A DNA stretch of 64,000 nt from Pegoplata infirma. Its lineage: Eukaryota; Arthropoda; Insecta; Diptera; Anthomyiidae. The notes under the pieces are model-generated. The model had not been told where the DNA came from. It searched no databases and worked only from the letters and a program-made list of their open reading frames with translations. Position 1 is the stretch's first letter. Each line of letters begins with the position of its first letter. The stretch lies in contig OY992536.1 in NCBI GenBank assembly GCA_963921195.1, positions 329,609,038-329,673,037 on the forward strand. Direction: 5' to 3'. The position numbers and the translations under genes are program-made. Below are positions 1 to 12,285 of the stretch, in pieces.

Positions 1-202
1 AATTCTCTTTCATTTACTCAAAAGTTACGTTTTTTGATATATGACACTATCGTAGTAAATAAGCGATACATAAAAGGTGTTTAATAATGAATATGAAATA
101 AAGTAAAATCGAAATTTAAATTAATTTATATTATCCACAGAGAAGTATTAGTTGTCAACAATTTAATATGAAAGGATTTTTTAAAATATTGACGTCAAAT
201 AA

Positions 203-823
203 CACAAAAAAATAAAAACTTCTGACCCAGAAACTAGAATTATTAATCCTTATGTATTTTGACTTTTTGAATTCGATTGTTGGTTAAAATAAACCTCCCT
301 GATTTCTATATAAATTTGACACAGTTAAATTTATAGAAATTTTTTTAGTGTGCAAAGTTCAAGTCTGTTTTATAACGAAGAAGAGAAAAAGTTTTTTTTA
401 CAAGATCCGTCAAAAACTGCTAAAGTTAAATTGCATCAATTCAGTTTTATACAAAAACAGTTGTATTTCTTACAAATGGCACATTTAAAATAAACAAATA
501 TAACTGTTTTTGTATAAAAATTAATTTTTGCTTTTTTTGTACCAATGCTTGTAACTTCTACATTTTTTTATGGTTTTTATTAAAAAAACACTTATTTTCT
601 TTGTAATAAATCAGATTTGAACATTACATACAGAAATAAAATTTACATTTTTTTTTTCAGTAAGTCATATTTACATAGGTATGTTCACTTTGCGGACTTC
701 CCTCCAAAATTAGAGGAAAAACTCAATGATAGAATTCAATTTCGATGACGCAATCGAATTCAGGAGGTCAAATACATACGGATTAGTCGGTCTAGCTTCT
801 GGGTCAGAACAATTTTTTTTGTA
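203..823. repeat. Unclassified inverted repeat (foldback)
   Basis: A segment near 203-298 returns in reverse complement near 699-823. Both arms share the word TTCTGACCCAG and a GAATTCGATTG block. The spacer holds a second, smaller hairpin with 14-bp arms (449-462 and 502-515, core ACAAAAACAGTT). No clear target duplication was found, so the ends are approximate. It is probably a decayed foldback MITE. Nothing coding was seen in it or in bases 1-202. Confidence 0.55.
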
Positions 824-961
824 GGGCTGTGTAATTAAACTTTTTAACAGTATCCATTCTAAATTTAACAAAAAATTAAAATTTAATTTGTACATAAAAC
901 ATCAGTATTATAAAAGTATATTCTCGTATTTTTGTATTATATTTTTTTCGTTGTTATTTAT

Positions 962-1053
962 TGTATGTTTATAAGTTTATAAAAATATTTTGTTGTTCTA
1001 GTATTTCTGTATGTTTATAAGTTTATAAAAACATTTTGTTATTCTAGAATTTC
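962..1053. repeat. 46-bp tandem duplication
   Basis: Two adjacent 46-bp copies (962-1007 and 1008-1053) start with TGTATGTTTATAAG and differ at only a few positions. This is a local duplication in AT-rich DNA. The surrounding 824-1442 stretch shows no other recognisable feature. Confidence 0.75.
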
Positions 1054-1442
1054 TAGGTTTGAGTTTATTTACCTGCATTTGATGAGTTGGCGTAATTATG
1101 TGCTTTTTAATCATGATAAATTAATGTGAAACGTGCAAAACATTATTCTTACTAACGAAAACCCCCACATAAAATTAATCACCACTGGTTAAAAGTTTTA
1201 AAAATATCTACTATGGCCAGTTGTGGCATACATCCAAACTCATACACATTTATAGTGAGAAATAACAAAAGGAAACTATTGATTTATAGTTTAGTTTATG
1301 AAACGAATATGAACAGTGGGGTCACTTATTTATTTTGTTTAAATTCAAAGTTACCCAATTTATCTTGCGTGGTACAAATATTAAAATGCAATACTGTAGT
1401 TATATAATGAAATTTTAATTTTAATTTTCTTCCTGAGATATA

Positions 1443-1905
1443 TGGTCATGCTTTTTGAGATAAAGCCTTTTAAAAATTTCCAAAAAAAAATTAATTAGCT
1501 ATTTTTTGAAACCTGAATGAGACCTGTAAATAGATTACTTTTTGAGATAACGTCATTTATGTCAGCACACTTTTGTCAAATATGTACGATTTTTCAAATT
1601 TCAAGACCCTACACTCAAAATAATTCTACAGTAAAATGTTTAGTAAGTGATTTTGTACCAAAATCTGCTAATAATTTACTAATTTTAGTATCTTCAAAGT
1701 ACTAAAATTAGTAATTTTTACTGGTTTTCAATAATTTTAGTAAAAATTTTTAGTATTGGTTACCAATTTCTGCACTAGGTCCTTTTGGACTAAAATTTGG
1801 TTAAATTTTTAGTATTAAATACCCACGTTTTTTTTTTGGGTGTATATCTTGAATACTATAATGATCAGATCACCGGAAAATTGGCACAATCTCAATGAAT
1901 TTCAT
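1443..1905. repeat. Partial copy of the 7115-9532 foldback family, interrupted by a MITE
   Basis: Words around 1520-1610 (GAGACCTG, GAGATAACGTCATTTATGTC, TTTTGTCAAATATGTACGAT) match the right arm of the foldback at 9310-9420 in the same order. The match resumes after 1844 (TATATCTTGAATACT, then a region like 9430-9470). The break is exactly the MITE at 1612-1842. It is a single diverged arm, so this copy is truncated. Confidence 0.6.
1612..1842. mobile_element. Short MITE with CACTCAAAA termini, TA target duplication
   Basis: The 231-bp element starts CACTCAAAA and ends TTTTGGGTG, with TA on each side (1610-1611 and 1843-1844). Removing it rejoins a sequence that is continuous in the related copy near 9400-9420, which supports both ends. 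The interior is AT-rich with no coding content. The termini match the longer elements at 10545-16015 and 19226-20032. A TA target suggests Tc1/mariner-type mobilisation, but no transposase is present. Confidence 0.75.
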
Positions 1906-2668
1906 TAAATATGGATGGGATGAGGCCAACTCGTCGATTGAATTGATGTATTTTAACTCCTTAGTGGATTTTTGTTTTTGCACTTTTGTACAAATTTTGA
2001 TATTTTTAATAAGCTTGTACCACTGTAAATCGAAATTAGCTATTTTTGTTTTGCGAATAATATTGTTAATTTTAAACACAAGAACTATTAGTCAAATAAT
2101 AAAGATGAACAATTTATATGAGAATTAAGAATAATTTATGTGGTTCATAAAAAGGTCTGCCAGATAATCAGGAATAAAATCCGGTTGTGGCTTTTTTTCC
2201 AGAACTCAAATCAGTCTGCACATAATTTTTTTTTTTTCTTAAAAAGTTCTGTGAAAATTATTTTCTTTACAACGCCTGTTTAAAAACTACTGATACAAAC
2301 TATTGTAGTTCTTATGCAAAAAATTAAAAAAAAAAACTGACAGGTTTTAATAATGACAATATAATTTAAGCTTTTGAAATGATACACCAAAACGCCGTGA
2401 CACTTAACTAAATTTTAGGTCGTAGAGTCCAGTAGAATTCTCCGATTTGACAGGTTATGTCAAAATCAAGATATTTTGGATTTAAGTTTGCGGTTTTTAC
2501 TCAAATTGCCTTATATTTTAATTGAAATAACTTTAGTTTTCTTTCATTAGTCGAAAGCTAACTCTAACAATGATATGATGCCTGACTAGTTAAGGCGGAA
2601 ACAATATATATATATATATTGTCAATTTGCAGATTTAAAATCTAAATACCTTTTTATTTTTAACCTTA
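1906..2668. other. AT-rich stretch without recognisable features
   Basis: The first part extends the foldback-arm similarity weakly. An (AT)n run lies near 2605-2620. A TGTGGTTCATAAAAAG word near 2139 resembles the terminus of the foldback at 22889-25247, but no partner end was found. No coding potential was seen. Confidence 0.4.
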
Positions 2669-3039
2669 CCCAACAGTACATTCAAAATGGTAGTGTTTAT
2701 GTAGTGCATTATCATGTAATGTATAGCAAAATCAATGCAAAAATATGCATTTTTCCCCTACAGTTTAACATATGCATAATTTTTTTGTATTTTTCATGCA
2801 CTACGTAATGCGCACCCATTATTTGCCATCTCATCCCATACGCCAACAGAATTGATAATTTTCATTTGGGATGAGCCTTAAAATAATGGGTGAGTACAAA
2901 GTAATCCATGAAAGATACAAAAAAGTAATTCATATGGTAAGCGATAGAAAAAATTAATGCTTATTTTTGCATTTTTGTGGACTATGCATTGTATGGTAAT
3001 GCATTACATACAAAATATTATTATAAAGGTTTTCCTGGG
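2669..3039. mobile_element. Degraded CCCAGC-type MITE
   Basis: The left end (CCCAACAGTACATTC) and following 50 bases align with the left end of the MITE at 4109-4715, including the GTAATG/CATTAC words typical of that family. The right end is read at TTTTCCTGGG. A TA precedes the element but is not matched on the right, so the copy is diverged and its right end tentative. Confidence 0.5.
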
Positions 3040-4108
3040 TTGCTGTCAAAACAGAGAAAGCCAATGGATTCTACGACACAAAAAAGGTTACGTGTTTCTG
3101 CGTTTTGCTGCGTCAATTTCACAACGGGATGGTCTTGGGTTCGATTAACGTCAGAACCCTTGGTCGGTTTCGGTACATCCAGACGACGTTTATTGTAACC
3201 AGATTTCGATTATATTCAAAAATAGTAAATACTTAGTATGTTATTAAAAATATAATAAGTAATGAATAAAAAACACTTGATTAGAGGATCAACATTTTAT
3301 GTAAACTTTTATGGTTTGACATTTTATATTATTTAAGATTTAATAAAAAAAGATCTTGTCTATTGTGTTACAACTTACAAATACAATAATTTTCCAAGTG
3401 CGAGTCATCTGAAATACTTTTTACACAAACATACTCGCTCACAAAAAGGCCACATAAGCAACCTGTATACAATTTATAAATGAATACATTTTTTTTATTA
3501 TATTTTTCGAAAGAAAAGCTTTTACATTTCTATAGACTGAAAACAAAAAGAATGAAACATTTGCAGGTACATATATTTAGGGTGAACATTTTTTCCATAA
3601 CTCAAATTCCAGAACTCAATATGTTTTTAATTTTTTTTTTTTTTCCTAAAATGAGTTCCGTGAAAACTCGTTACTATAAAGAATTATGACAAATGTTTTA
3701 AAAGCTAAAAATTATCAATTATATTAAAAATTAGAAAAAATAGTGTTACGACATTTTTCGCAAGCTTGCAGAAGGTTCCAAAAAGTCACAATAAAGCGCG
3801 GAGAAATTCAAAAAATAATTTTTAGATTTTTTTTCTACAAAAAAATAACCTACTTGAGAAGGTAAAACTAATGATATCTCATTAAAAAATACCAACAATT
3901 AAAAAAAATTACTTACACAAATAAGATTATTTTTTCTAAAAAAAATTTTGCTTTGGCAAAGTACATCCAAATCTTCAGCAAAACATTATCATGATTGCAT
4001 GGTTGCAGTTATTTTTCAAAATGTTCAATCTATAGTAGCATCTCGATTTTTTTTGGGAAAGTATTGTTAAAATTTCATCCCACCCGGTTTAAATATACCT
4101 TAGACGTA
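3040..4108. other. No gene; slightly GC-richer patch at 3040-3190
   Basis: The 3040-3190 patch is less AT-rich than its surroundings and contains GGGTTCGATT, which resembles a Pol III B box, but no convincing A box or tRNA fold was found upstream. The remainder, to 4108, is AT-rich with only short frames of biased composition. Confidence 0.35.
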
Positions 4109-4715
4109 CCCAGCAAAACTTTGGTAATGGGTAGTGATTATATAACACATTACTAGGTAATGTATATACCTTATTTGTAGCATTATTTTAGGATGTCTTA
4201 AAGTGAAAAATAATGCTTTACTAATAATTTGTTACGTAATGCATGATTATTGGAAAAAATGTATTTCATATTTATTATTTCTAAACATTAAATCATGGAT
4301 GACTTATATTTGGTTACATTATGTATTATTTTAAAATTTGAAATAATGCATTATTTATAATTGGATGCATAATGCATTACAGTAACAAAAAAATAAATAT
4401 TTTAGAAAAAAATGCATAAGTTTAAACTAGAGATGGGCCCACGACAGGAATTTTATAATGACACACACTCACTCACGAGCATATTTTATCTACTTACACT
4501 CACTTACAATCACGTGAGTAAATTTAATACTAAATTACTTTTTCATTACTCGTAACACCTTATATATTACGTTCTGGTATGCTATATTATATGCCTTACT
4601 CGTATACATTACTTTGAGTCTCATCCCCTGTTAAAATCATCAATGCTGCAATGTATAAAATAAGAGATCTTATACCTTATTTTATACCTTATTTGGTAAT
4701 CTAAGTTTTGCTGGG
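4109..4715. mobile_element. CCCAGCAAAACTT-type MITE
   Basis: This 607-bp element starts CCCAGCAAAACTT and ends AAGTTTTGCTGGG, a 13-bp perfect inverted repeat, with TA on both sides (4107-4108 and 4716-4717). Its interior is rich in GTAATG and CATTAC words that form many small hairpins. A near copy lies at 17132-17860 and a degraded one at 2669-3039. No open frame of interest. It is a non-autonomous element mobilised in trans; the TA target suggests the Tc1/mariner group, as inference. Confidence 0.85.
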
Positions 4716-4902
4716 TAGCGCGATATTTTTTTTTTTTTTTAATTTTTGAAACCTATTTTGTGTTTGGTTTATGTTTGTGATTTATTATTAATGATATAAA
4801 CTTTGACAAATTAACCCCCAATATGGGAACATTTTTCAAATCGTAAAAATCTATTAAGCTCCTTCTTATTCGACTTAATAGCTGCCACCCTAATTTATAT
4901 TA

Positions 4903-5226
4903 ACCCAGCTAAAACTTGAAAATGGCATATCACTACCAATCGCTTAACTAACATTTAGTAAAGATAACATTTTTTGAAATGAAATTAATGAGTGCTACTT
5001 ACCACTGCTTATCTGTGTCATTATAGAACATTTTCGACTCATCGTGTATTATTTTTTTTTTTTAATTTTTGAAAACATTTTAGAAATAATTTTTTAACAA
5101 TTTTTTCATTACAAAAGCTATTGCTTGTAAATTTAATGAGAAATTTAATTCGAATCATAATTAGTTAAGACTTTTGAATTTCCCATTACACATTAGATTT
5201 TTTGGTAGTGCAAGTTTTTGCTGGGA
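4903..5226. mobile_element. Short CCCAGC-type MITE
   Basis: A 324-bp element with termini ACCCAGCTAAAACTTG and CAAGTTTTTGCTGGGA, flanked by TA (4901-4902 and 5227-5228). The termini belong to the same group as 4109-4715, but the interior differs. No coding content. Confidence 0.75.
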
Positions 5227-7114
5227 TATGTATTCACATTTCTTACATGCATTTATGTATGCATATGTAAAAAAAAACTAAAATAAATTTAAAGAGTATA
5301 ATTTTGAAGTGTTTTTTGACTTTTATATAACGTTTTTACTTTTTTTTTTATTATTTTATTATTTATTTTTTTTTTGTTGAAAATGCATTGTCAAATAACC
5401 TCAAGCATTTTCTACAAACAACAATCCCATACACATTTACAAACACACAGTTTCTTCGGGTGTGTGCATTTGTTTAGATAACATAGAAGACATTTGAATA
5501 AAGTTCAACCAACATAGTATGAGACAACAAACGGTCCATATAGGGTAAGAAAAAAATATATACGTCTTCATACAATCAAGCTAACACTTACAAAAGAGCA
5601 CCAAAAGGACGATGCACCTTTCTACATTTAAAAACAAAAAAAAAAAAGAAAGAAAAGGGTAAAAAAAAATCAACTTGGTCGAATCCATGAGTACCCTCCA
5701 CAATGCCCAAAACATTTTAAATACAAATAAATTTGAGTGAAAAATCAGAGATTTGTCATTGTCTCATATAACACTGCCTGAACAAAGAAGTTTGGAATCA
5801 CAGATTTTGGCTGATAATCATTCATTTTTTGCAATTATCAGAATTTTTTCTTGGCAAAAATCATAAATTTTTATTGATTTTTCTATAGGAAAAACATTAA
5901 CAATTTTAATTTTCTTGTATTTTGTTTCGCAAATACTCATATTGCTGTAAGATTTTAAATCCCATTAAACTTTAAACATTTTGCGAAAGCCTTTTTAAAA
6001 AAAACCTGCAAAATTTTTTATTCAACCAAATGCCAAAGAACTTTAAATCTAAAAATTTTGTGAGTGTACCAAATTTTCATAATGAAAAATTATGAAAAAA
6101 TTTACTAAATCTCAAAATATTCCTGGCAGTTCTTATTCTTTAAATCAAAATTGTATAAATCAGAAATATCGTGAATACGAGCACTTAATTAAAAAACTGC
6201 TTTAATTTTCCAATTCGAGCCATTTATTTTAACTTAAAATCGTTTAAGTTACCAAACCATTAAAATTATTTTTAAATTGTGTTGCTTTTTTCCTAATTTT
6301 TCTTAATTTCTTTTCATTTTCATAACTAAAATAAATGTTTTTGAATTTATGTTACGAACAACTTTTTACAATGGATTTTGTTCAAAGTTTTGTTTATTTA
6401 GCAGACAAAATTGTTTTGTTTTGTTTCATTGTAAATTGCATACATACGTAAGTATGATGTGTATTAGGGGGATTCATAAAAAAGTTTTAGTTTTTTTTTT
6501 AAAGTTTGAAAAGTTAATAAGGTTTAGTGTTTCCTAAACTTCCACAAATGTTTCTTGTTTTTAGTTTTCATTAATTTTTGGTTAAGTTCATATAAAGGGG
6601 TATCCAGAAAAGGGGATAATGGGATTTACCCCCAAAAGGATTTCAAAAAGAAGTAAAAAATAGAATGATAAAAAGTATGAAAACTTTCATGAACTTAATG
6701 AAAATGTTTACAGAAAATTTTAATTGTTTATAAAAAAAAAATTTCATTATTTTTAATATGATCTTATTTTTCAACATCACCTCGTTTCTTTTTTACAAAA
6801 AAATAATAAAAATAAAAATAGAAATAGAAATAGAAAAAACTGTCTTTTAGTTCACTTTGTATAGTGCATTTGGAGCCACATTTTTAATATCCCTAATGTG
6901 TATGTATTTGTGTAAAAGAATCATAATTGTATTGTTATGACTTGAGGAAAATGTTAAAAGTTTTCAGTAGTGTTGCTAAAGTATTCGTTTCTAAAAGCGC
7001 TATTCTCATTGTATTTTTAAAATAATTTGCAAGTAGATTAAAATTAGAAAATATTTTGAGTTTAAGAAATTAAATTTTACAGATTGCTATAGTTCTTCAA
7101 AAAACGAGACATAT
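5227..7114. other. AT-rich stretch without gene or clear element
   Basis: It contains T runs near 5340-5375, an A-rich run near 5633-5670 and AAATAGAAATAG-type simple repeats near 6800-6835. A word at about 5675-5706 (TGGTCGAATCCATGAGTACC and onward) recurs inverted near 22272-22305, so it is part of some dispersed repeat whose ends were not found. A TTAGGGGGATTCATAAA word near 6465 resembles the 22889 foldback terminus without a partner. Confidence 0.4.
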
Positions 7115-9532
7115 ATAAAGCTTAAGAGTTAAAACACTTCAATTCAACAGAAAAAAGTAGCATTTTTGACCAAAGCCCTTTCGAATTTGATGAAACTTGG
7201 AATATTGTTGGGCCATTACAAAAAAATCGTAGTGCCAAAATTTTGGACTTCTGGAACTTTTTCTTCCCGAGATATGGGGTCTTGAAAATTGGCAAAATCA
7301 TATATGAGGCATTCCACACCAAATGTTCAGCGAAAAAAAAACATGTGTCCCGTAAATTTCTAAATAGGTTGTTTAGATAGCCCTATATGTAACTAAGAAA
7401 ATTGCGTTTTTGGTTTTCAAATTTTCGAAAACTGGGCTTAGGAGGCGTGGCCAAATATTGAAAAAATGGTACAATTTGTGGCGAGTTGCCTTGATTAAAT
7501 ATTTATCACATTAAAACGGAATGAACCACAATGTCAAAAATTTACGTTCTTATATTGTTTTGTATGGGCTATCGATTTAAATTTTTTTTTTGGAAAATTT
7601 TCAGAACCCGTTCTGAAATTTTCCATTTTTTAAAAAAGTCAATTTATTAAAAATCCAGCCGCTTTTTTTTTCTTTTTTATTTATTTTTTTAAAAGTTTAG
7701 ATGTTTGTCCATCAACACAAAAAAATCAGAAACACGTTCATCTTTCTTTTTCGAGAAAATCACATTTGAACTTTAGATTTTATAACAATTTTGTTATTTG
7801 CTTGTATTTCTTTGTGTCAACAGAGCGTATGACGAATATTTATGCAATTAATATTACTCATTCGCAACTTTAAAACAAAGAAATACTAGCAAAAAACAAA
7901 ATTGTTATGAAATTTAAAGTTCAAATGCGATTTTCTCGAAAAAAAAATGAACTTGTTTCTGATTTTTGTTTGTGTGGATGGACAAACATCTAAACTTTTA
8001 AAAACATAAATAAAAAAGAAAAAAAAAAGCGGCCGGATTTTTGATAAATTGACTTTTTTAAAAAATGGAAAATTTCAGAACGGGTTCTGAAAATTTTCCA
8101 AAAAAAGAATTTTTAATCGATTGTCCATACAAAACTATATAAGAACGTAAATTTTTACATTGTGGTGCATTCCGTTTTATTGTGATAAATATTTAATCAA
8201 GGCAACTCGCCACAAATTTTACAATTTTTTCAATATTTGACCACGCCTCCTAAGCCCAGTTTTCGAAAATTTGAAAACCAAAAACGCATTTTTTTTAGTT
8301 ACAAATAGGGCTATCAAAACAACCTATTCAGAAATTTACGGGACACATGTTTTTCTGTAGCGGGACATTTGGTGTGGAATGCCTCATATATTTGACATAA
8401 GTGTTGTGAGATAAATAAAGATAACTCGAAAAGTAATTACAATACACGTCTCAGTCAGGTCGCAAATAATAGGTAATTAGACAGCCTTTAAAATGGCGTT
8501 TCCCAAGACTTTTTTTGAAAAAGGTCAAAGGTGATTGGTTTTAGCCTTAATTTTTGGAGATCTATATCTCAAAAAATAATATTTTTAAAATTTTTGAAAA
8601 AATATAGTTGATTAAGAATCATCTGTTCTACTTAAGTTTAAATTTTCAGGATGGAGACTTCATTGGAACATTTTATATTAATAGAAACGTTGTGGCAGGA
8701 AAGAAAGAGCGGTGTAATTTCCCTTTGAAAAAAAATATTTTTTTTTTGTCTTTGAAATTCTGGTACTAAAATTCATTTTTCTGAATGTTTTTCACGTGCT
8801 GAGTCCAAATATGACCTTTGATCTGGCCTATCGCTATTAGTTTTCGAGATATCTGCATATAAATATTTGAAAATTGCTAAAATGCTATTGCTGTTTTTTT
8901 TTTAAATTTAGGTGCATATATCTTGAAAAGTAATAGCGATAGGCCAGTTCAAAGGTTATATTTGGACTCAGCACGTCAAAAACTTCAGAAAAATTAATTT
9001 TAGTGCCAAAATTTCAAAGACAAGAAAAAATAGTTTTTTTCTAAGTGAAATTACACCGCTTTTTCTCTCCTGTGTCAATGTTTCTAATAATATAAAAAGC
9101 TCCAAAGAAGTCTCCATCCTGAAAATTTAAACTAAAGTAGTATGTGTTACTCTTAACCACATATATTTTTTCCAAAGTTTTAAAAATATCGTTTTTTGAG
9201 ATATAGCTCTCCAAAAATTAAGGTTAAAACCAATGACCTTTGACCTTTTTCAAAATAAATCTTGGGGAATGCTATTTTAAAGGCTGTTTCATTACCAATT
9301 ATTTGCAACCCGACTGAGACCTGCATTGTTATTGCTTTCCGAGTTATCTTTATTTATCTCAGAACAATTTTGTCAAATATATACGATTTTGTTAATTTTC
9401 AAGACCGCATATCTCGAATACTGGAATGACTGAAATACCTGAAAAATAGGCAAAATCTCTTTTTTGTTAAAGTAAACATCAATACTTAATTTCTTTAATT
9501 TTGATAAAATTGAGGTGTTTTAGCTCTTAAAT
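7115..9532. mobile_element. Composite foldback element, 2.4 kb
   Basis: Two outer arms (about 7115-7300 and 9384-9532) are inverted copies; the word CTTGAAAATTGGCAAAAT on the left pairs with its complement on the right. A further pair of long arms, about 8391-8880 and 8890-9383, is continuous with the outer right arm. On the left the two arm pieces are separated by the element at 7305-8386. If that is removed, the left arm reads straight through and mirrors the right arm. So the original structure was one large palindrome with arms of about 650 bp. No coding content. A single-arm copy lies at 1443-1905. Confidence 0.8.
7305..8386. mobile_element. Long palindromic element (TGAGGCATTCCACACC family)
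   Basis: This 1082-bp element begins TGAGGCATTCCACACCAAAT and ends with its complement, flanked by TATA (7301-7304 and 8387-8390). Almost the entire length is two inverted arms meeting near 7850, so the transcript or single strand would fold into a hairpin of about 500 bp. Diverged copies lie at 38809-39410 and 62733-63402. Family members keep words such as GCCACGCCTCCTAAGCCCAG. No transposase. It sits in the left arm of an older foldback. Confidence 0.85.
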
Positions 9533-10055
9533 CTTTAATAGTTAATACTCGTTTGGGGCAAAAATAAACCTAGCAACACTTTAATTTGTATATTAGTCTG
9601 AACAGTCACACATTGCACCCCTCCAGGGGCGTTTTTAGAGCAGGTGTAGTTCCTTTTGTGGATTTTTACCACTTTACGCCCAACTTTTAACTCGATGAGG
9701 GCCATATGGCCCCCCTCCACCTCCTTCGTTTTTTGGCTCATGCTTACTTTTTCGAACCTAACAAAATTAGAGGGTGTAGCGGTTGAAAATAGCAAACCGG
9801 TGAACTATCCCACACCTAATAGTGCATATCCTAAAAATTTAGAAACAGTTTTTTTACATGATAATGATTTTAGGCTGCTGTCTAATTTTAAAACTGATGC
9901 AGGACGCTACCTCAGCTTGACTATATAAGCTACAGACTAACAAAAAAGAAAATAAGAATGGTTTGTAACTTCGATAGTAATTCCCCTTCTGGTGAATAAA
10001 ACCGTTTAAAACTAGCTGGTGTATAAAACGTAAAATAATAATTTTTTTAACAAAC
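9533..10055. other. GC-richer unclassified patch
   Basis: Bases 9600-9800 are noticeably less AT-rich than the neighbours and contain CCCCTCCAGGGG and GGGCCATATGGCCC palindromes. Overlapping open frames exist on both strands (about 9656-9928 forward, 9535-9795 reverse), but neither resembles a family known to me. It may be a fragment of a gene or of an older element. I see no splice or promoter context that decides this. Confidence 0.3.
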
Positions 10056-10500
10056 AATCATCAAAATTTTTTTAACTTTTTTATCAAATTTTTTTTTTTC
10101 ATCAAATGTTTTTTTATCAAATTTTTTATTCCATAAAATAGTTTTTTTTACCATTTTTTTCATCCATTTTTTAACATTTTTATATAAATTTCTTTTTTCA
10201 AGGTTATTTTTTATAAAATTTTTATTGCATCAAATTGTTTTTTTCACCACTTTTGTCTCATTAATTTTTTTTCCCCCGATTTTTTTTTATATAAATTTTT
10301 TTTTCATCATTTTTTTTTATCAATTTTTTTTTTACATAAAATTTTTTTTTACAAATTTTTTTTTTAATTTTTTTTCATCAAATGTTTTTTTTTCATTATT
10401 TTTTTTTTTCATCAAAATTTGTTTTTTATAATTTTTTTTTCTTCATCAAAAACATTTTTTTCATCAACAACTTTTTTTTCACCAACAATGAAAAAAAAAT
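10056..10500. repeat. T-rich low-complexity tract (T-run plus CATCAAA)
   Basis: About 440 bp consist of T runs separated by short CATCAAA, TACATAAA and similar linkers, an irregular expanded microsatellite. A frame of mostly Phe and Ile crosses it and is composition noise. Confidence 0.85.
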
Positions 10501-11060
10501 TCCGATATTTCAATTCCATTTGCCTAGAATGGCAATTAAACATACAATCAAAAAATTATGACGTTAACTGTTTGCAGTTTATTTAAAAAGTTTTCCGTTT
10601 AGTCATTTTTAAAAGAAAAACCATTTGTTTGATGTTCAGTTTTTATTAATGACTACTTCTGTCCTTTGTTTCAAAAATAACACACTAAAAAATAAATATT
10701 TTCATTAACATTTAATTTTTTATGTCCCCGGCTAAAAATAAATGTGTATGTTCATATATGCTTATATAAAGATCTTTATATGATCATATATGACTTATAT
10801 GGAAACATATATGATATCATATATGCAAGAAACGATCCCATATATGTGGTCGTGTTTAAAATATGTGCCATATATGATATCATATATGGAACCATATATG
10901 CTATCATAAAATGTTAAATTTGAACCAGAATTACAAAATAAAAGTTTTTTAGGTTAAAATTATATTATTACTTTACCAACGATTGACATACCTTAATATA
11001 CATATATCAATAATTTTACAAATATTGCAAAATATTCTGCATAAAAAAATTTTAGAAAAG

Positions 11061-11119
11061 GTAAGTTTTCATTAATATGTATTTAGAATTTTAAAATCAT
11101 ATGTATTAATTTTTTCCAG
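11061..11119 (+). other. Intron-like segment, copy 1
   Basis: The 59-nt segment begins with a strong donor (AAAAG then GTAAGT) and ends with a pyrimidine tract and acceptor (TTTTTTCCAG). The length is typical of short fly introns. The same segment recurs at 11520-11575, with matching flanks on both sides. Whether it is or ever was spliced is inference. Confidence 0.5.
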
Positions 11120-11519
11120 TTCATCTACTACACTATAAATTATTTTGAAGTCCCTTACTGTCGCAATAGAAAATTGGAAATGGAAAGAAGGTATAAGAAG
11201 TTTGGAGGCCGAGTTACTAGTTGAAGAAAATTTAACCATGCGGAGCTACGTTAAGCTCGCTCAACTTGGAGGGGAGCGCATATACACCACCCTAACGCTA
11301 TCACTACGGTTCCAACACTACAAACTATTTTGAAAACGCTTACTTTCGCCATAGCAAATCGAAATGAAAAGAAGGTTTGATCAGTTTTAATGTTGAGTAA
11401 CGATTTGGGAAGGACAACGTTTTTACTTGCAATTACAAGAAATCTGTCAATAAGCGAAATCGACAACCTGGCACATTGTCGCCATGATGTAAATTTACAT
11501 GAAAAAAATGTTGGAAAAG

Positions 11520-11575
11520 GTAAGCTTTCATTAATATGTATTTGAATTTTAAAATCATGTTTTAATTTTTTCCAG
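11520..11575 (+). other. Intron-like segment, copy 2
   Basis: A 56-nt segment, GTAAGC at the left and TTTTTTCCAG at the right, aligns along its length with 11061-11119. The upstream flank (ATGTTGGAAAAG) and downstream flank (TTCATC) also match copy 1, so the intron-like unit was duplicated with its neighbours. The reading frame upstream, with NLAHCRHDV, leads towards the donor. Confidence 0.5.
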
Positions 11576-11591
11576 TTCATCGTCATAACAA

Positions 11592-12285
11592 CCCAAGCAG
11601 AAATTGACGACGGTTCTAAAAAAAAAGCGTTCTGAAAGCACTGTAACAAAAAAAAAGCATTCTCAAAACGCTATTTTCAAACGCTTTGCGAGCGTTTTTA
11701 AAAAGTGTTCTGAAAGCTCTATAACAAAAAAAAAGCAATCTCAAAACGTTTTTTTGGAACGCTTTGCGAGCGTATTCGAAAAGCGTTTTAAGAGTTCTTT
11801 ATATTTATTTTTTTTTTTTGAAAAAAATTTCTAAGTTCCGAAACTATTTTTGAATAACAATTTTTTGTTTGTTTTTTAAGTAAAAAAATCATAAAAAATG
11901 TTTTTCGATTTTTTTTTTTTAATTTTTAAGTTTCGAATTTTTTTTTTTTGAATTTTCTAAGTTTCGAAAATTTTTTTTAAAAAATTTTCTAAGTTTTTTG
12001 AGTACAAAAACTTTTTTTTCGGGTTACACTTTGTATCAAACAAATTATTATAACCGAACTAAAACAGAAATTCTTTACTTTGGGTTTTTAAAGCGCTTTG
12101 ATGACTTTAAAAAAAACGTTCTCAAAGCACTTTTTTACATCGCTTTTAAAACGCTTTAAACCTAGCGTAGATCGATGTTATCATTCGGATCATCTGAAGG
12201 CGCTTTGAAGTTGGTATACAGAACGCTCGTACAACCGTCCACAACGCTTTCACAACGCTTTTGCGATTGTATTTTTCTGACTGGG
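11592..12285. mobile_element. CCCAAGCAG-type MITE inside element X
   Basis: About 694 bp from CCCAAGCAGAAAT to ATTTTTCTGACTGGG; the ends are inverted copies with one or two mismatches. The interior is built of repeated words for AAAACGCTTT and its complement, which create many alternative hairpins, plus long A and T runs. It splits the coding-like array. A terminal frame crossing its left end on the reverse strand (11251-11649) is a chance fusion. Confidence 0.65.

Noticed and set aside
3130..3145. GGGTTCGATT as part of a tRNA or SINE
   Set aside because: Only a B-box-like word is present. No A box at the right distance and no tRNA stems were found.
10225..10431. Phe-rich open frame
   Set aside because: Pure low-complexity T-run sequence.
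11251..11649. 132-codon reverse open frame
   Set aside because: It runs antisense to the coding-like repeats of element X and its 5' end lies in a MITE. The sense strand gives the repeated peptides.
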